Assembly: GCF_017498505.1 (NCBI RefSeq)
Contig: NZ_CP071798.1
Span: forward strand, 2,005,501-2,069,500
Length of the DNA: 64,000 nt
Reading direction: 5' to 3'
DNA from: Sporosarcina sp. Te-1
GTDB lineage: Bacteria > Bacillota > Bacilli > Bacillales_A > Planococcaceae
Shown piece after piece: positions 24,786 through 33,388 of the stretch. Position 1 is the stretch's first letter. Each line of letters opens with the position of its first letter. Made by a program: the position numbers and the translations under genes. Under the pieces are notes generated by a model. It searched no databases. It was not told the DNA's origin and saw nothing but the letters and a program-made list of their open reading frames with translations.

Positions 24786-25964
24786 ATGAAACGAATTAAC
24801 GTACTAGATGCTTTACGGGGGTTTGCGTTGCTCGGCATTTTACTCGTGAACATTAATTTCTTCAATGAGTCGCTGCTGGCGATCAATTACGGTGGGCTTC
24901 CGGTCGAAGGCTGGCTGAACAAAACAATCGACACACTCACCGTGCTGTTTGTAAACGGAAAATTCATGTTGCTCTTTGCATTTCTATTTGGCTATGGGGC
25001 CATTATTTTATTTCGGAACGCGGAGGCGGCCGGCAAGAAGTTTACATGGATGTTTGTGAAACGGATGCTCGCCTTGCTGCTATTCGGCATCCTTCACGCT
25101 GTATTCCTCTGGTATGGAGATATTTTGGCAATCTACGCATTAGTCGGATTAGTCTTTGTGATGTTCGTCAAACGTCGACCCAAAACGTTGCTGACCATGT
25201 CCATCGTTTTCTCACTTCTCATTCCTGTTCTCATGTCCGCTGCTATGTTACTCGGTAATCAAGCCGGCACGGAAGGGATGGAAGACTTGTATGCGGTTGA
25301 TCCAATGGAGCTCCAAATGTTCCAACAACAGGATCAACAAATATACGGGGCAGGCAATTACATGGAAATAACGATGAAACGAATTGGGGAATATATATCG
25401 AGCTTTTTCAATATGATTCTATTTTTACCGCAAATTTTAGGGACCTTTTTATTGGGCGCCTATTTTGGCAAGCGGAAATTACTTGAAGACATTCCGTCGA
25501 AAAAGCAGTTCATGGTAAGGCTTGGCTGGATAGGAGGCATTGTAGGTTTGGCGTTAACCGTACCTCGAATCCTCCTAGACTCATCCAATAGTTTGCTGGA
25601 CATCTTCAGCATCTTTATCGGCGCACCGTTGCTGATGCTAGCATATGTCGCCTGCTTCACGCTTTTGTACGCCCGCCGTCCGAAATGGCTGCATCTGTTT
25701 AGTTATCCGGGAAAAATGGCATTCAGCATGTACATCCTGCAATCCATCTTTTGTAGTCTCATCTTCTACAGCTACGGATTGGGCCTATTCGGAACAATGA
25801 CTTTATGGCAAACGATGGCAACCGCATTCCTCCTATTTGGTCTGCAAATAGTCATCAGCGCCCTTTGGCTCCGGCGCTTCCGAACCGGTCCGCTCGAATA
25901 TGTGTGGCGGTTGATGTATAAAGGGAGAGAGGGAGCGAGCAAGAGCTTTCAACGGAAATTTTGA
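24786..25964 (+). CDS. DUF418/YeiB-like membrane protein
   Basis: 392-aa polytopic protein (about ten TM helices). The family's N-terminal RINVLDALRGFALLGILLVN and the C-terminal DUF418 block (FSYPGKMAFSMYILQSIFCS, then GPLEYVWR) are clear. Members are related to acyltransferase-3-like membrane proteins, with unknown substrate. ATG follows AGGAGG. Divergent to the two-component system. Confidence 0.88.
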   Translation: MKRINVLDALRGFALLGILLVNINFFNESLLAINYGGLPVEGWLNKTIDTLTVLFVNGKFMLLFAFLFGYGAIILFRNAEAAGKKFTWMFVKRMLALLLFGILHAVFLWYGDILAIYALVGLVFVMFVKRRPKTLLTMSIVFSLLIPVLMSAAMLLGNQAGTEGMEDLYAVDPMELQMFQQQDQQIYGAGNYMEITMKRIGEYISSFFNMILFLPQILGTFLLGAYFGKRKLLEDIPSKKQFMVRLGWIGGIVGLALTVPRILLDSSNSLLDIFSIFIGAPLLMLAYVACFTLLYARRPKWLHLFSYPGKMAFSMYILQSIFCSLIFYSYGLGLFGTMTLWQTMATAFLLFGLQIVISALWLRRFRTGPLEYVWRLMYKGREGASKSFQRKF

Positions 25965-25968
25965 CATA

Positions 25969-26005
25969 AAAATGGCAAGGGGACTTGGTTTCCCTTGCCG
26001 TTTTA
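25969..26005 (+). terminator. Terminator of the DUF418 gene
   Basis: GGCAAGGG / CCCTTGCC stem followed by GTTTTATA. Confidence 0.8.
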
Positions 26006-26198
26006 TATACTGTTCAGTTAGATTAGCTGATGAAAAAAATCACAAAAAGCGTCCCTTGCCGAAACCCATCGACCAATGAACGCTCCTTTAATTTCTGTAA
26101 CAAAGCAGAAACCCTCATCTATAATTTGATGCTATGAAAAATAGACCCAAACAATAGAACTGTTATAAGTGGAAGTCACAGGAGTCTCTACTTACTAA

Positions 26199-26663
26199 TC
26201 AGCTAATCTGCTGAAGCATGTCATTAATCCAAACTACTTGATTGATGTATTGGTATACAAAAATAATGCATGCCAGCAGATTTACACCTGCCCACAAGTA
26301 AAGTATTACTATCATCTCATTGCTTTGACTTGAATGATTGTTTCGGACCAAATTAAAGATGTTAAATAGAAGGGCAGTAAAAAACAGAACTATTATATAC
26401 CATTTAAGTTCTAAGTCTTCCCCTAGCATTTTCACAAGACTTACCTTTAGTTGATTCGCATGCTCTACTTCTATTGTTAGACTTTCCTTTCCAAACACAT
26501 ATTGTTTTGTAATCGTCATTTGTTTCGGTGTATCCTCCGAAACAACGATGCCTCCAGGATAGATATTAAAGAAATACGCGAGACCTAAGACTAGCAACAT
26601 AAGAATCAATACAGCCGTTACAGCCAACTTATTCGGCTTGCCTGTTTCTCGAATGATTTCCAC
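26199..26663 (-). CDS. Uncharacterised membrane protein (154 aa)
   Basis: Three hydrophobic helices (about residues 13-35, 85-106, 114-138) with a short polar domain of about 50 residues between TM1 and TM2. No family recognised. GTG start at 26663 behind GAGGGGG. It lies upstream of nothing on its strand and downstream of the peptidase terminator, so it is monocistronic. Confidence 0.65.
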   Translation of the reverse strand: MEIIRETGKPNKLAVTAVLILMLLVLGLAYFFNIYPGGIVVSEDTPKQMTITKQYVFGKESLTIEVEHANQLKVSLVKMLGEDLELKWYIIVLFFTALLFNIFNLVRNNHSSQSNEMIVILYLWAGVNLLACIIFVYQYINQVVWINDMLQQIS

Positions 26664-26684
26664 CTTACAATCCCCCTCGTAGAC

Positions 26685-26713
26685 AAAATGCCGGGCTCTA
26701 GTGAACCCGGCAC
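26685..26713 (-). terminator. Terminator of the peptidase gene
   Basis: GTGCCGGGTTCACTAGAGCCCGGC style stem on the minus strand followed by ATTTT. Confidence 0.8.
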
Positions 26714-26744
26714 TTCCTCTATTTCCTCCTAATCCTCAACAAAA

Positions 26745-28337
26745 TCAGACATTCGCTTGTTTGACTGCTACGAATTGATCGATAAAATATTGCGGATTCA
26801 ATTTTTCATCCGTCGCTTTTTCGATCTTTTCATTCCACGCGTACAAGGCACCTGGCTTAAAATAGTCCTCGATCAAATAAGTCCCGACTTCTGGCGTGAA
26901 CAGGTCGGCCGAAATATTGTTACGGATATGTGCTTCCAATTGGGATGTCGTCAATTCCCCTAGCAAATAGTTTTGGTAATAAACCGGGACGAGCGTGAAA
27001 TGGATTTTCGCTGCCCAGTGCGGATAGTCCACATTTTCAGGCGGGTTCACAAACTGGATGTCTTGTACGAGCTTCCACCATAATGTATTCAAGTCTTGGT
27101 CTGGATTTTCATAAAGTTCCCGCTCAAAGTAGGAAAATGTCATGATCCAGCGGCCTGCAATCAGCATTTGACGACGTAATGATTCTTCGATGATTGGTGT
27201 CAAACGCGCCACTTCGGATTCGTCAATCTCCAGGAAACGCTTCAGCCACTCCGGATTTTTCCCGAATCGGCCGTACAGCATGGCAATCGCTTCTGTCGTT
27301 AACGTATGAGAGCACGTTCTCAAAAGGAACGGCAGGCTGGCGTCAACATATTTGAAATACACTGCGTGGCCGAATTCATGCAAGGTCGTGCAAGACCAAT
27401 AGTCGGACGGTACGTTGTTGCAAAGAACACGTACATCCCCCTCCCGATCAATATCTGTACAGAAAGCATGTTGGTTTTTCTTATCGCGCGGATACAGATC
27501 GCTTTTCGTCAGCATATCGGTAATTTCCATGCCCATGCTTTCGAACGTAGCGATTGTTAGCTGTTCGAGATCTTTGCCCTCATAGAACGGATCCAAGTCA
27601 AGCCCCTTCATCGGAGGAGCTTCTTGGAAGAACGGGTCTGCATAATGCCACGGTCGTAGTTCATCCAAGGAGATACCGAAACGTTCTGCAAGCTCCGTAT
27701 CCATTTCCAATTTCATTTCACGGAACGGTTCATCCGACAAGGCTTTCAATTTGTCGAAAATTGAAAAGACTTCATCGCGATCCAACTCCTGCAGTTTAAA
27801 GCTCATTTGGTGATAGTTATCATACCCAAGAGAACGTGCCACTTCATTCCGCTTTTTGACGAGCGCCAATAGCTTCGCTTCTACTTCCTTCCCGATCTGC
27901 TTGCTTGCATGCCATGCTTCTTCCCGCTCAGCTAAGTCGTTGCTTTTCACTAAAATTTGACGGATATCATTCTCCGAGACTTCTTTTTCTCCGATTGTCG
28001 CACGGAACGTATTGAAGAGTCCCACCAATTCTGTCGAACGTTCGACCATCTCTTTTAAATCACTTTCCGCTACTTGATTTTCCGCCATTCCGTTATACAG
28101 ACCTTCCAACTGACGGCGCTGTACGTCTGTCAAGTCATCCTGTTTCAAGTAGGCTTTCACTTGTTCAAAGCGCTCCGGATCAGCGTAATAGAGATTATAA
28201 GCTGTGGAGGCTTCGGCTGTTTTTTGATTCCATTCATCTTCGCCTGTAGTCGCTTGCATCCAGGAACTTGACGTGCTGGCGATATGTAATGCCTTAATTG
28301 CGCTGTTTTGTTCTTGTAAGAACTTCTCTACTGTCAT
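26745..28337 (-). CDS. M2/M3-type zinc metallopeptidase
   Basis: 530-aa gluzincin with the active-site HEFGH (in TTLHEFGHAVYFKY, about residue 340) and a downstream glutamate in TLTTEAIAMLYG (about 370). The overall pattern is closest to angiotensin-converting-enzyme-like (M2) and oligopeptidase F-like (M3) carboxy- or endopeptidases. No signal peptide, so it probably trims peptides in the cytosol. ATG at 28337 is chosen since GGGGAA abuts the earlier ATG at 28343. Confidence 0.85.
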   Translation of the reverse strand: MTVEKFLQEQNSAIKALHIASTSSSWMQATTGEDEWNQKTAEASTAYNLYYADPERFEQVKAYLKQDDLTDVQRRQLEGLYNGMAENQVAESDLKEMVERSTELVGLFNTFRATIGEKEVSENDIRQILVKSNDLAEREEAWHASKQIGKEVEAKLLALVKKRNEVARSLGYDNYHQMSFKLQELDRDEVFSIFDKLKALSDEPFREMKLEMDTELAERFGISLDELRPWHYADPFFQEAPPMKGLDLDPFYEGKDLEQLTIATFESMGMEITDMLTKSDLYPRDKKNQHAFCTDIDREGDVRVLCNNVPSDYWSCTTLHEFGHAVYFKYVDASLPFLLRTCSHTLTTEAIAMLYGRFGKNPEWLKRFLEIDESEVARLTPIIEESLRRQMLIAGRWIMTFSYFERELYENPDQDLNTLWWKLVQDIQFVNPPENVDYPHWAAKIHFTLVPVYYQNYLLGELTTSQLEAHIRNNISADLFTPEVGTYLIEDYFKPGALYAWNEKIEKATDEKLNPQYFIDQFVAVKQANV

Positions 28338-28490
28338 GTTCATTTCCCCTTTTTTTGGCCATTGTCTAGCATATTCGATATAGGCTACACAAAGTCCTTT
28401 CTCCTTTTTGATAAATCAAGCCATATCGAAAGTCGAAACTATTCAGGCAGTTTATCGTATGATAAGTATAACTTGTTCAGAGGTGATACG

Positions 28491-28859
28491 GTGGGATTTA
28501 ATTCATTTGACGATACTATGTTTTCTATCGGCCCGTTTTTCATTGGTGCCGTCTTTATTTTCGTAATTGGAATGTTCATATTTACAATCTTCAAAGGGAT
28601 CGGAACGTGGTCATCCAATAACAATTCCCCCAAATTGTCTGTTCCAGCACAGGTCGTGGCAAAGCGGACACATACATGGGGAGGGAGCGGTGATTCATCA
28701 GCCCGCACGTCCTATTACGCTACCTTCCAAGTAGAGAGCGGTGACCGGATGGAACTGCAGTTGAGCGGTACTGAAACCGGAATGCTGGCGGAAGGCGATA
28801 TTGGAATTCTGACGTTTCAAGGAACCCGGTATTTGGGGTTTGAACGGAAACTGGATTAA
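28491..28859 (+). CDS. DUF2500-family membrane-anchored protein
   Basis: 122 aa. N-terminal TM (FFIGAVFIFVIGMFIFTIF) followed by a small beta-barrel-like domain with the DUF2500 hallmarks VPAQVVAKRTHTWGGSGD, TSYYATFQVESGDRMELQ and GDIGILTFQGTRYLGFER. Start is GTG at 28491 with AGAGGTG; upstream open frame lacks a site. Function unknown; possibly cell-envelope. Confidence 0.8.
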   Translation: MGFNSFDDTMFSIGPFFIGAVFIFVIGMFIFTIFKGIGTWSSNNNSPKLSVPAQVVAKRTHTWGGSGDSSARTSYYATFQVESGDRMELQLSGTETGMLAEGDIGILTFQGTRYLGFERKLD

Positions 28860-28901
28860 GACAACTTTCTTTATTTCAATAGGAATGAAAGGAACGAAAC
28901 G

Positions 28902-29456
28902 ATGAAACGATATGCCATCCTGACAGTCGGAAAAACGCATAGTGGTAAAACTACTTTTGCGAGAGAATTGGAGCAAAGTCTGTCCGGTTCCATTGTCATC
29001 GACCAGGACAACCACGCTGCATTCATTAATAAGTATTACCGTAAAATGCAGCCGACGTCTGGTCCAAATACATTGAAGTATACGATCAGTCAAACGATTA
29101 TCGATTATGCCATTCGAGAGACAGAGTTACATTTGATCATTTGCAATTCAAACCGAAGTCGTCTAGGTAGAAAAGAGCTACTCGCATATTTACATAGCCT
29201 TGGGTTCGTCACGGTTATTGTGAATTTTGATATCCCGGATGCCGTTCTTATGGAACGGGTTGAAAAAACGGAGCGAAGTACAGAAATTTTCCGCAGTGCG
29301 GCGACGTTCGAGGAAGTACTTGCCCGGCAACAAGCAGACAATTATAACAGTGATGTAGCAGTGCCAGTCGAGGGGGAAGCGGACCAATTGTTCACTATTC
29401 GGGATGAAAATGATGTTCCGTTTATCATTCAGGAAATTTGCACTTTAATACAGTGA
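28902..29456 (+). CDS. P-loop kinase-like ATPase
   Basis: 184 aa with Walker A GKTHSGKTTFAREL at residue 10 and a nucleotide-kinase-like layout (VIDQDNHAAF, later LIICNSNRSRLGRKELLAYL, and a lid VEKTERSTEIF). This resembles small zeta-toxin/polynucleotide-kinase-type phosphotransferases; substrate unknown. RBS GAAAGGAACG before the ATG. Followed by a Nudix gene 32 bases later, which suggests co-transcription. Confidence 0.78.
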   Translation: MKRYAILTVGKTHSGKTTFARELEQSLSGSIVIDQDNHAAFINKYYRKMQPTSGPNTLKYTISQTIIDYAIRETELHLIICNSNRSRLGRKELLAYLHSLGFVTVIVNFDIPDAVLMERVEKTERSTEIFRSAATFEEVLARQQADNYNSDVAVPVEGEADQLFTIRDENDVPFIIQEICTLIQ

Positions 29457-29488
29457 GTACATAATGGACAAGAAACGGGGGATTTTTT

Positions 29489-29962
29489 GTGAGGTCAGGA
29501 TTTCACCATCTCGCACGAGGCATATTACTGAAAGGTAACCGTGTATTGGTCGGAAAAGCGAAGGGATACGTCCATGTCTTCTTGCCTGGCGGTCATGTGG
29601 ATTTCGGGGAGAGCGCAAAAGAGGCCCTCATTCGCGAAATGCAGGAAGAAATGGGACTTGCTTGCACAGTCGGTGATTTTCTCGGAATTGTGGAACATCA
29701 GTGGATGAAAGGCGATGAGCTCCAATGTGAAGTGAATCAATTGTTTGTTATGGAATGTGATGATTTGACGAATAATACCCTGCCCCCCGCTCTCGAACCG
29801 CATCTGACTTTCTATTGGCGCGATGCTGAGGACCTGGAAGATTTGGAACCCTTTCCACTACGTACGCTGATCCAGCAGTATGTAGATGGTTCGAAGGATA
29901 TTTGGTGGGAAAGTACGATTTTTGATAAACAACTGCGGACTGAGGATTATGAGGAGAAATAA
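29489..29962 (+). CDS. Nudix hydrolase
   Basis: 157 aa. The Nudix box GX5EX7REUXEEXGU is intact (GGHVDFGESAKEALIREMQE, then EMGL, about residues 35-58). Hydrolyses a nucleoside diphosphate linked to another moiety; actual substrate unknown. GTG start at 29489 with ACGGGGG site. Ends before a strong terminator. Confidence 0.87.
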   Translation: MRSGFHHLARGILLKGNRVLVGKAKGYVHVFLPGGHVDFGESAKEALIREMQEEMGLACTVGDFLGIVEHQWMKGDELQCEVNQLFVMECDDLTNNTLPPALEPHLTFYWRDAEDLEDLEPFPLRTLIQQYVDGSKDIWWESTIFDKQLRTEDYEEK

Positions 29963-30017
29963 AACTTCTCTAAAGAATAGCCATGTAGATATCTTAAACT
30001 TCCCTATCAATACTCCT

Positions 30018-30054
30018 AACACACTTCTTATTCTTTTTGGAAGTGTGTTTTTTA
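30018..30054 (+). terminator. Terminator of the kinase-Nudix unit
   Basis: AACACACTTC / GGAAGTGTGTTTTTT. Confidence 0.88.
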
Positions 30055-30131
30055 TTGCATAAAATGACCAACCTCTATACAATGAATATAAATAAAAAAT
30101 ATTCATATGTTCACAGAGAGGTGTGGTGAGG

Positions 30132-30746
30132 TTGGCTAGAAAGTTTTCTGACCAAGAAAAACAAGTAATTAAAAATCAATTATTCATAGAAGGAAAGCTA
30201 TTATTTGAAACGTACGGCCCGCAAAAAACTAATATTGGTGAACTTACGAAGAAAGTCGGGGTTGCTCAGGGTACTTTTTATCAATTTTACTCTTCAAAAG
30301 AGGAATTATATTTCGAAGTCATTGAACAAGAGGAAAAGATGATCCAAACAAAGTTGCGTAATAAGCTTGAGGACTTACCTGTATTAACGAAGAAGGATTT
30401 TGAGGATTTTCTTCACACTGCGGAACAGTCGTTGAGCAATAGCCCTATTATCAAACAGCTATATGATGAAAATATAATGGCTTGGCTCATGAGAAAAGTG
30501 CCCACGGAAAAGCTGACAAATAATACTCAACAAGATTTGGAATTTTTCCTGCCTCTCATAGAACGTTGGCAATTTGCGGGCCAAATGAAGTCTCTTTCTC
30601 CAAAGATCATTATTAGTATGATTCGGTCTCTCATTTTATTGGCCTTGCAACGGAATAGAATTGGAGAAGAAGTGTATCAAGAAACAATTAGCCAATTCAT
30701 AAAAATGATAGCAGAACACCTTGTTATTGAGGAGGAGTACAAGTGA
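30132..30746 (+). CDS. TetR-family regulator of the ABC operon
   Basis: 204 aa. N-terminal helix-turn-helix (LFIEGKLLFETYGPQKTNIG, then KKVGVAQGTFYQFYSSKEELYF). TTG at 30132 preferred (GAGGTG eight to ten bases upstream); GTG codons at 30123 and 30126 are alternatives. Its last codons overlap the ATPase start (GTGA), so regulator and transporter are one operon. It probably represses that operon until a drug or peptide binds. Confidence 0.85.
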   Translation: MARKFSDQEKQVIKNQLFIEGKLLFETYGPQKTNIGELTKKVGVAQGTFYQFYSSKEELYFEVIEQEEKMIQTKLRNKLEDLPVLTKKDFEDFLHTAEQSLSNSPIIKQLYDENIMAWLMRKVPTEKLTNNTQQDLEFFLPLIERWQFAGQMKSLSPKIIISMIRSLILLALQRNRIGEEVYQETISQFIKMIAEHLVIEEEYK

Positions 30747-31597
30747 TTGCCGTTAATAATTTGGAATTTACCTATCCGAAATCAACTTCACAGACGATTC
30801 GAGGAATCACGTTTTCGATTCATCCAGGCGAAATTTTTGGCTTTCTTGGCCCCTCTGGCGCTGGGAAGAGTACGTTGCAAAATATTCTCATTGGCATGTT
30901 GAAAGGCTATAGAGGCGACGTTTATATAGGTCAACAAGAGCTTCGGACCATTCATCGGGATTTTTTCAAGAACATTGGTGTTGCCTTTGAATTCCCTAAT
31001 TTTTATTCTAAATTTACTGTTTTAGAAAATCTTCATTTTTTCGGTTCGTTGTATTCAAAAGAATTAAAAGATCCTTTCCAGTTACTTGCTATGGTAGGCT
31101 TGGAGGATCACGCGCATACTCGGTTTTCGAATTTATCAAAAGGGATGAAAATGCGTTTGAATTTTTGTCGCGCTTTATTACACGATCCTTCTATACTATT
31201 TCTCGATGAACCGACTTCCGGTTTGGATCCAAGAAACAAAGAGGGAATGAAAGAAATGATTCGAAAGCAACAGGAGGAAGGGAAAACGATTATATTGACC
31301 ACACATGACATGCAGGTCGCGGATGATTTATGTGATCGGGTGGCATTTATTGTGGATGGGCATATTAAGCTAATCGATACTCCCAGAAACTTGAAATTGC
31401 AGTACGGCAAGAAAATTGTACGTATAGAATATAGAGACAATGCCAATTTAACCAATTGGGACTTTGATTTACGAAAAATTGGTTCCAATCCCGCATTTCT
31501 CAATTTGATTCAAGAGAAGGAAATAGAAACAATCCATTCTCAAGAGACCACTTTGGGAAAAGTATTCATTGATGTAACAGGAACGGCATTGATATGA
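30743..31597 (+). CDS. ABC transporter ATP-binding protein
   Basis: 284 aa. Walker A GPSGAGKST (about residue 36), signature LSKGMKMRL (variant of LSGGQ, about 133), Walker B ILFLDEP and the switch His in TTHD. The C-terminal extension after residue 220 is typical of ABC-2 drug/peptide exporters. GTG start overlapping the TetR stop. Functions with two permeases encoded immediately downstream. Confidence 0.9.
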   Translation: MIAVNNLEFTYPKSTSQTIRGITFSIHPGEIFGFLGPSGAGKSTLQNILIGMLKGYRGDVYIGQQELRTIHRDFFKNIGVAFEFPNFYSKFTVLENLHFFGSLYSKELKDPFQLLAMVGLEDHAHTRFSNLSKGMKMRLNFCRALLHDPSILFLDEPTSGLDPRNKEGMKEMIRKQQEEGKTIILTTHDMQVADDLCDRVAFIVDGHIKLIDTPRNLKLQYGKKIVRIEYRDNANLTNWDFDLRKIGSNPAFLNLIQEKEIETIHSQETTLGKVFIDVTGTALI

Positions 31598-32298
31598 AAC
31601 TACTGAATTTATTGGCAAATGACATGAAGTTTCACTTGCGCCATGGTTTCTATATAGCCTATACCGTTTTAACAGCGATGCTTATCGGTATTCTTTCTCT
31701 TTTTCCAGAAATCATCAAAGAACAGGCAGCCATTATTCTAACAATTACAGAAATTGGTTCGTTCGGTTCTACTTTCATTGCAGCTACCATCATTTTGGAA
31801 AAGGAACAAAAACTATACGATACGCTATTCATTACTCCACTTTCAATTCATTCTTATATACAAGCAAAAGTGATGGCGTTATCCATTCCGGCTTTACTCA
31901 GTGGAGTGATTCTATTCGCAATTTCCTTTGGTGTTAGCATTATGAAACCCGAATTCATCATAGGAGTCATGTTAACTTCAATTCTTTTTAGTTTACTCGG
32001 TTTCGCTTTAGCCACTCGGTGCGATAGCATCAATGGTTTTCTCCTCCTAGCTGCACCTTTTGGACTTATATTTGTAGGGTTGCCGTTAGTTCACGACTTA
32101 CAACTGTTTCAAGTTCCATTCAACTCATATTTTCCAACGCAAGGATCGATTCAATTAATTCGAGCAAGTTTTGAGGAAGCGCATTGGAAAGATAGTCTTC
32201 GTTCAGTTTTTTCGCTCTCTGTCTGGATTGCTCTATTTTATATGTGGGCGAAACGTTGGTTTTCCTCAAATATCGTTTGGAAGGGGGCTTCAAAATGA
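31594..32298 (+). CDS. ABC-2-type permease subunit 1
   Basis: 234 aa with six predicted TM helices and no catalytic domain. Start overlaps the ATPase stop (ATGA). Pairs with the second permease to form a heterodimeric export channel; substrate unknown, perhaps a drug or peptide given the TetR control. Confidence 0.82.
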   Translation: MKLLNLLANDMKFHLRHGFYIAYTVLTAMLIGILSLFPEIIKEQAAIILTITEIGSFGSTFIAATIILEKEQKLYDTLFITPLSIHSYIQAKVMALSIPALLSGVILFAISFGVSIMKPEFIIGVMLTSILFSLLGFALATRCDSINGFLLLAAPFGLIFVGLPLVHDLQLFQVPFNSYFPTQGSIQLIRASFEEAHWKDSLRSVFSLSVWIALFYMWAKRWFSSNIVWKGASK

Positions 32299-33023
32299 TT
32301 AAAAAAGTTGCCTCCCTGGCTAATTCAGATATTAAAAACATACGTACTGACCCTATGCTGCTATTAGCTTTCATCGGTCCACTCATTTTAATTGTCGTAT
32401 ACCACACGGGTATTCCAGTTGGCTTGTCTATTCTTGAATCACAGTTCAATGTAGATATGAGGCTCTATGAAAAACTGGTATTCTTAGTTTTTCTCTTCAT
32501 GCTTCCGTTGATAACTGGAATGTTGGGAGGATTTTTGATGCTAGAGGAGAAGGAATCACAGTTGATCACCTATTACTCCATCACTCCGTTAGGTCAGAAG
32601 GGATATGTATTGTTTCGATTGACGGTTCCATTTCTAATCACCTTCGTTTCTGTTCTTTTGTTTATGAAATTTTCCCACTTCTCATCGATGCCGATAATAT
32701 GGTTTATCTTCACCGCAATTATCACCTCGATGCTTGCTCCACTCATTTCATTATTTTTGGCATCGTTTGCCACGACACGTGTGGATGGTTTTGCCTTAAG
32801 TAAAATGTCCAGCCTTTTAATTGTTGCGCCATTTATATTATTTCTTGTTCCATCAGGCATGCAATGGATCGGAGGTGTGCTGCTGACATTTTGGATAACA
32901 AAGCTATTCCAAAGTGCTTGGAGCAATCCTTCCGAATTTATCGTTCATCTAGTTGTTTCACTATGCGCCCATCTCATCGTGCTGCTTTTTTTATGCAGAA
33001 GATTTTCGAGACAGATAGCTTAA
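32295..33023 (+). CDS. ABC-2-type permease subunit 2
   Basis: 242 aa with six TM helices. Start at ATG 32295, overlapping the previous stop codon (ATGA) with AAGGGGGC upstream. Last gene of the TetR-ATPase-permease-permease operon; no clear terminator lies between it and the T-box promoter. Confidence 0.82.
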   Translation: MIKKVASLANSDIKNIRTDPMLLLAFIGPLILIVVYHTGIPVGLSILESQFNVDMRLYEKLVFLVFLFMLPLITGMLGGFLMLEEKESQLITYYSITPLGQKGYVLFRLTVPFLITFVSVLLFMKFSHFSSMPIIWFIFTAIITSMLAPLISLFLASFATTRVDGFALSKMSSLLIVAPFILFLVPSGMQWIGGVLLTFWITKLFQSAWSNPSEFIVHLVVSLCAHLIVLLFLCRRFSRQIA

Positions 33024-33044
33024 GGAAATACAAACTAGAAATGA

Positions 33045-33073
33045 TTTACATTACAAAATAATTCATATATGAT
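33045..33073 (+). promoter_or_regulatory. Sigma-A promoter of the T-box leader
   Basis: TTTACA, 17-bp spacer, TATGAT, with the T-box stem I beginning about 20 bases downstream. Confidence 0.7.
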
Positions 33074-33084
33074 AAACGACAATA

Positions 33085-33357
33085 CGAAACGCAACGAAGA
33101 GGAGAGTACATGCATCTAGCCTTCACAGAGAGCCTCGGCAGGTGGGAAGAGGTAAGGAGGATGTATGGAAACAAGTCTCTGAGCGGCACATGGGAACCTG
33201 CAAAGGGGATCATGTGACGGGAACTCCCGTTATAGAGGAAGGGTATAGGTTTAGTACCTGAAGAGGGCAAGTATGACGGCATACTTGCTAAATAGGGGTG
33301 GCACCACGGCTGCAAACTCGTCCCCAAGACATTTTGTCTTGGAGACGGGTTTTTTAT
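33085..33357 (+). promoter_or_regulatory. T-box riboswitch, specifier CAA (glutamine)
   Basis: Complete T-box leader. Stem I has the GTA/GAA loop-E motif (GTAC 33106-33109 opposite GAA 33168-33170), flanking helices CATGCATC/GATGTATG and GAGA/TCTC, and the distal AGAGAG loop. By position (GAAA-NNN-purine, as in glyQS) the specifier triplet is CAA at 33172-33174, a glutamine codon. The T-box sequence AGGGGTGGCACCACGG is at 33294-33309; its bulge TGGC would pair with a tRNA ending GCCA, which agrees with the G73 discriminator of many tRNAGln. A terminator follows. Uncharged tRNA should turn the downstream MFS gene on. Confidence 0.9.
33318..33356 (+). terminator. T-box terminator
   Basis: CGTCcCCAAGAC / GTCTTGGaGACG followed by GGTTTTTTATTTT; alternative to the antiterminator made with the T-box sequence. 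Confidence 0.9.
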
Positions 33358-33388
33358 TTTGCTAAATTGTTAAAGGGAGATGATTGTT

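Noticed and set aside
26029-26133. 34-codon plus-strand ORF (MKKITKSVPC...)
   Set aside because: No ribosome-binding site and no protein-like conservation visible.
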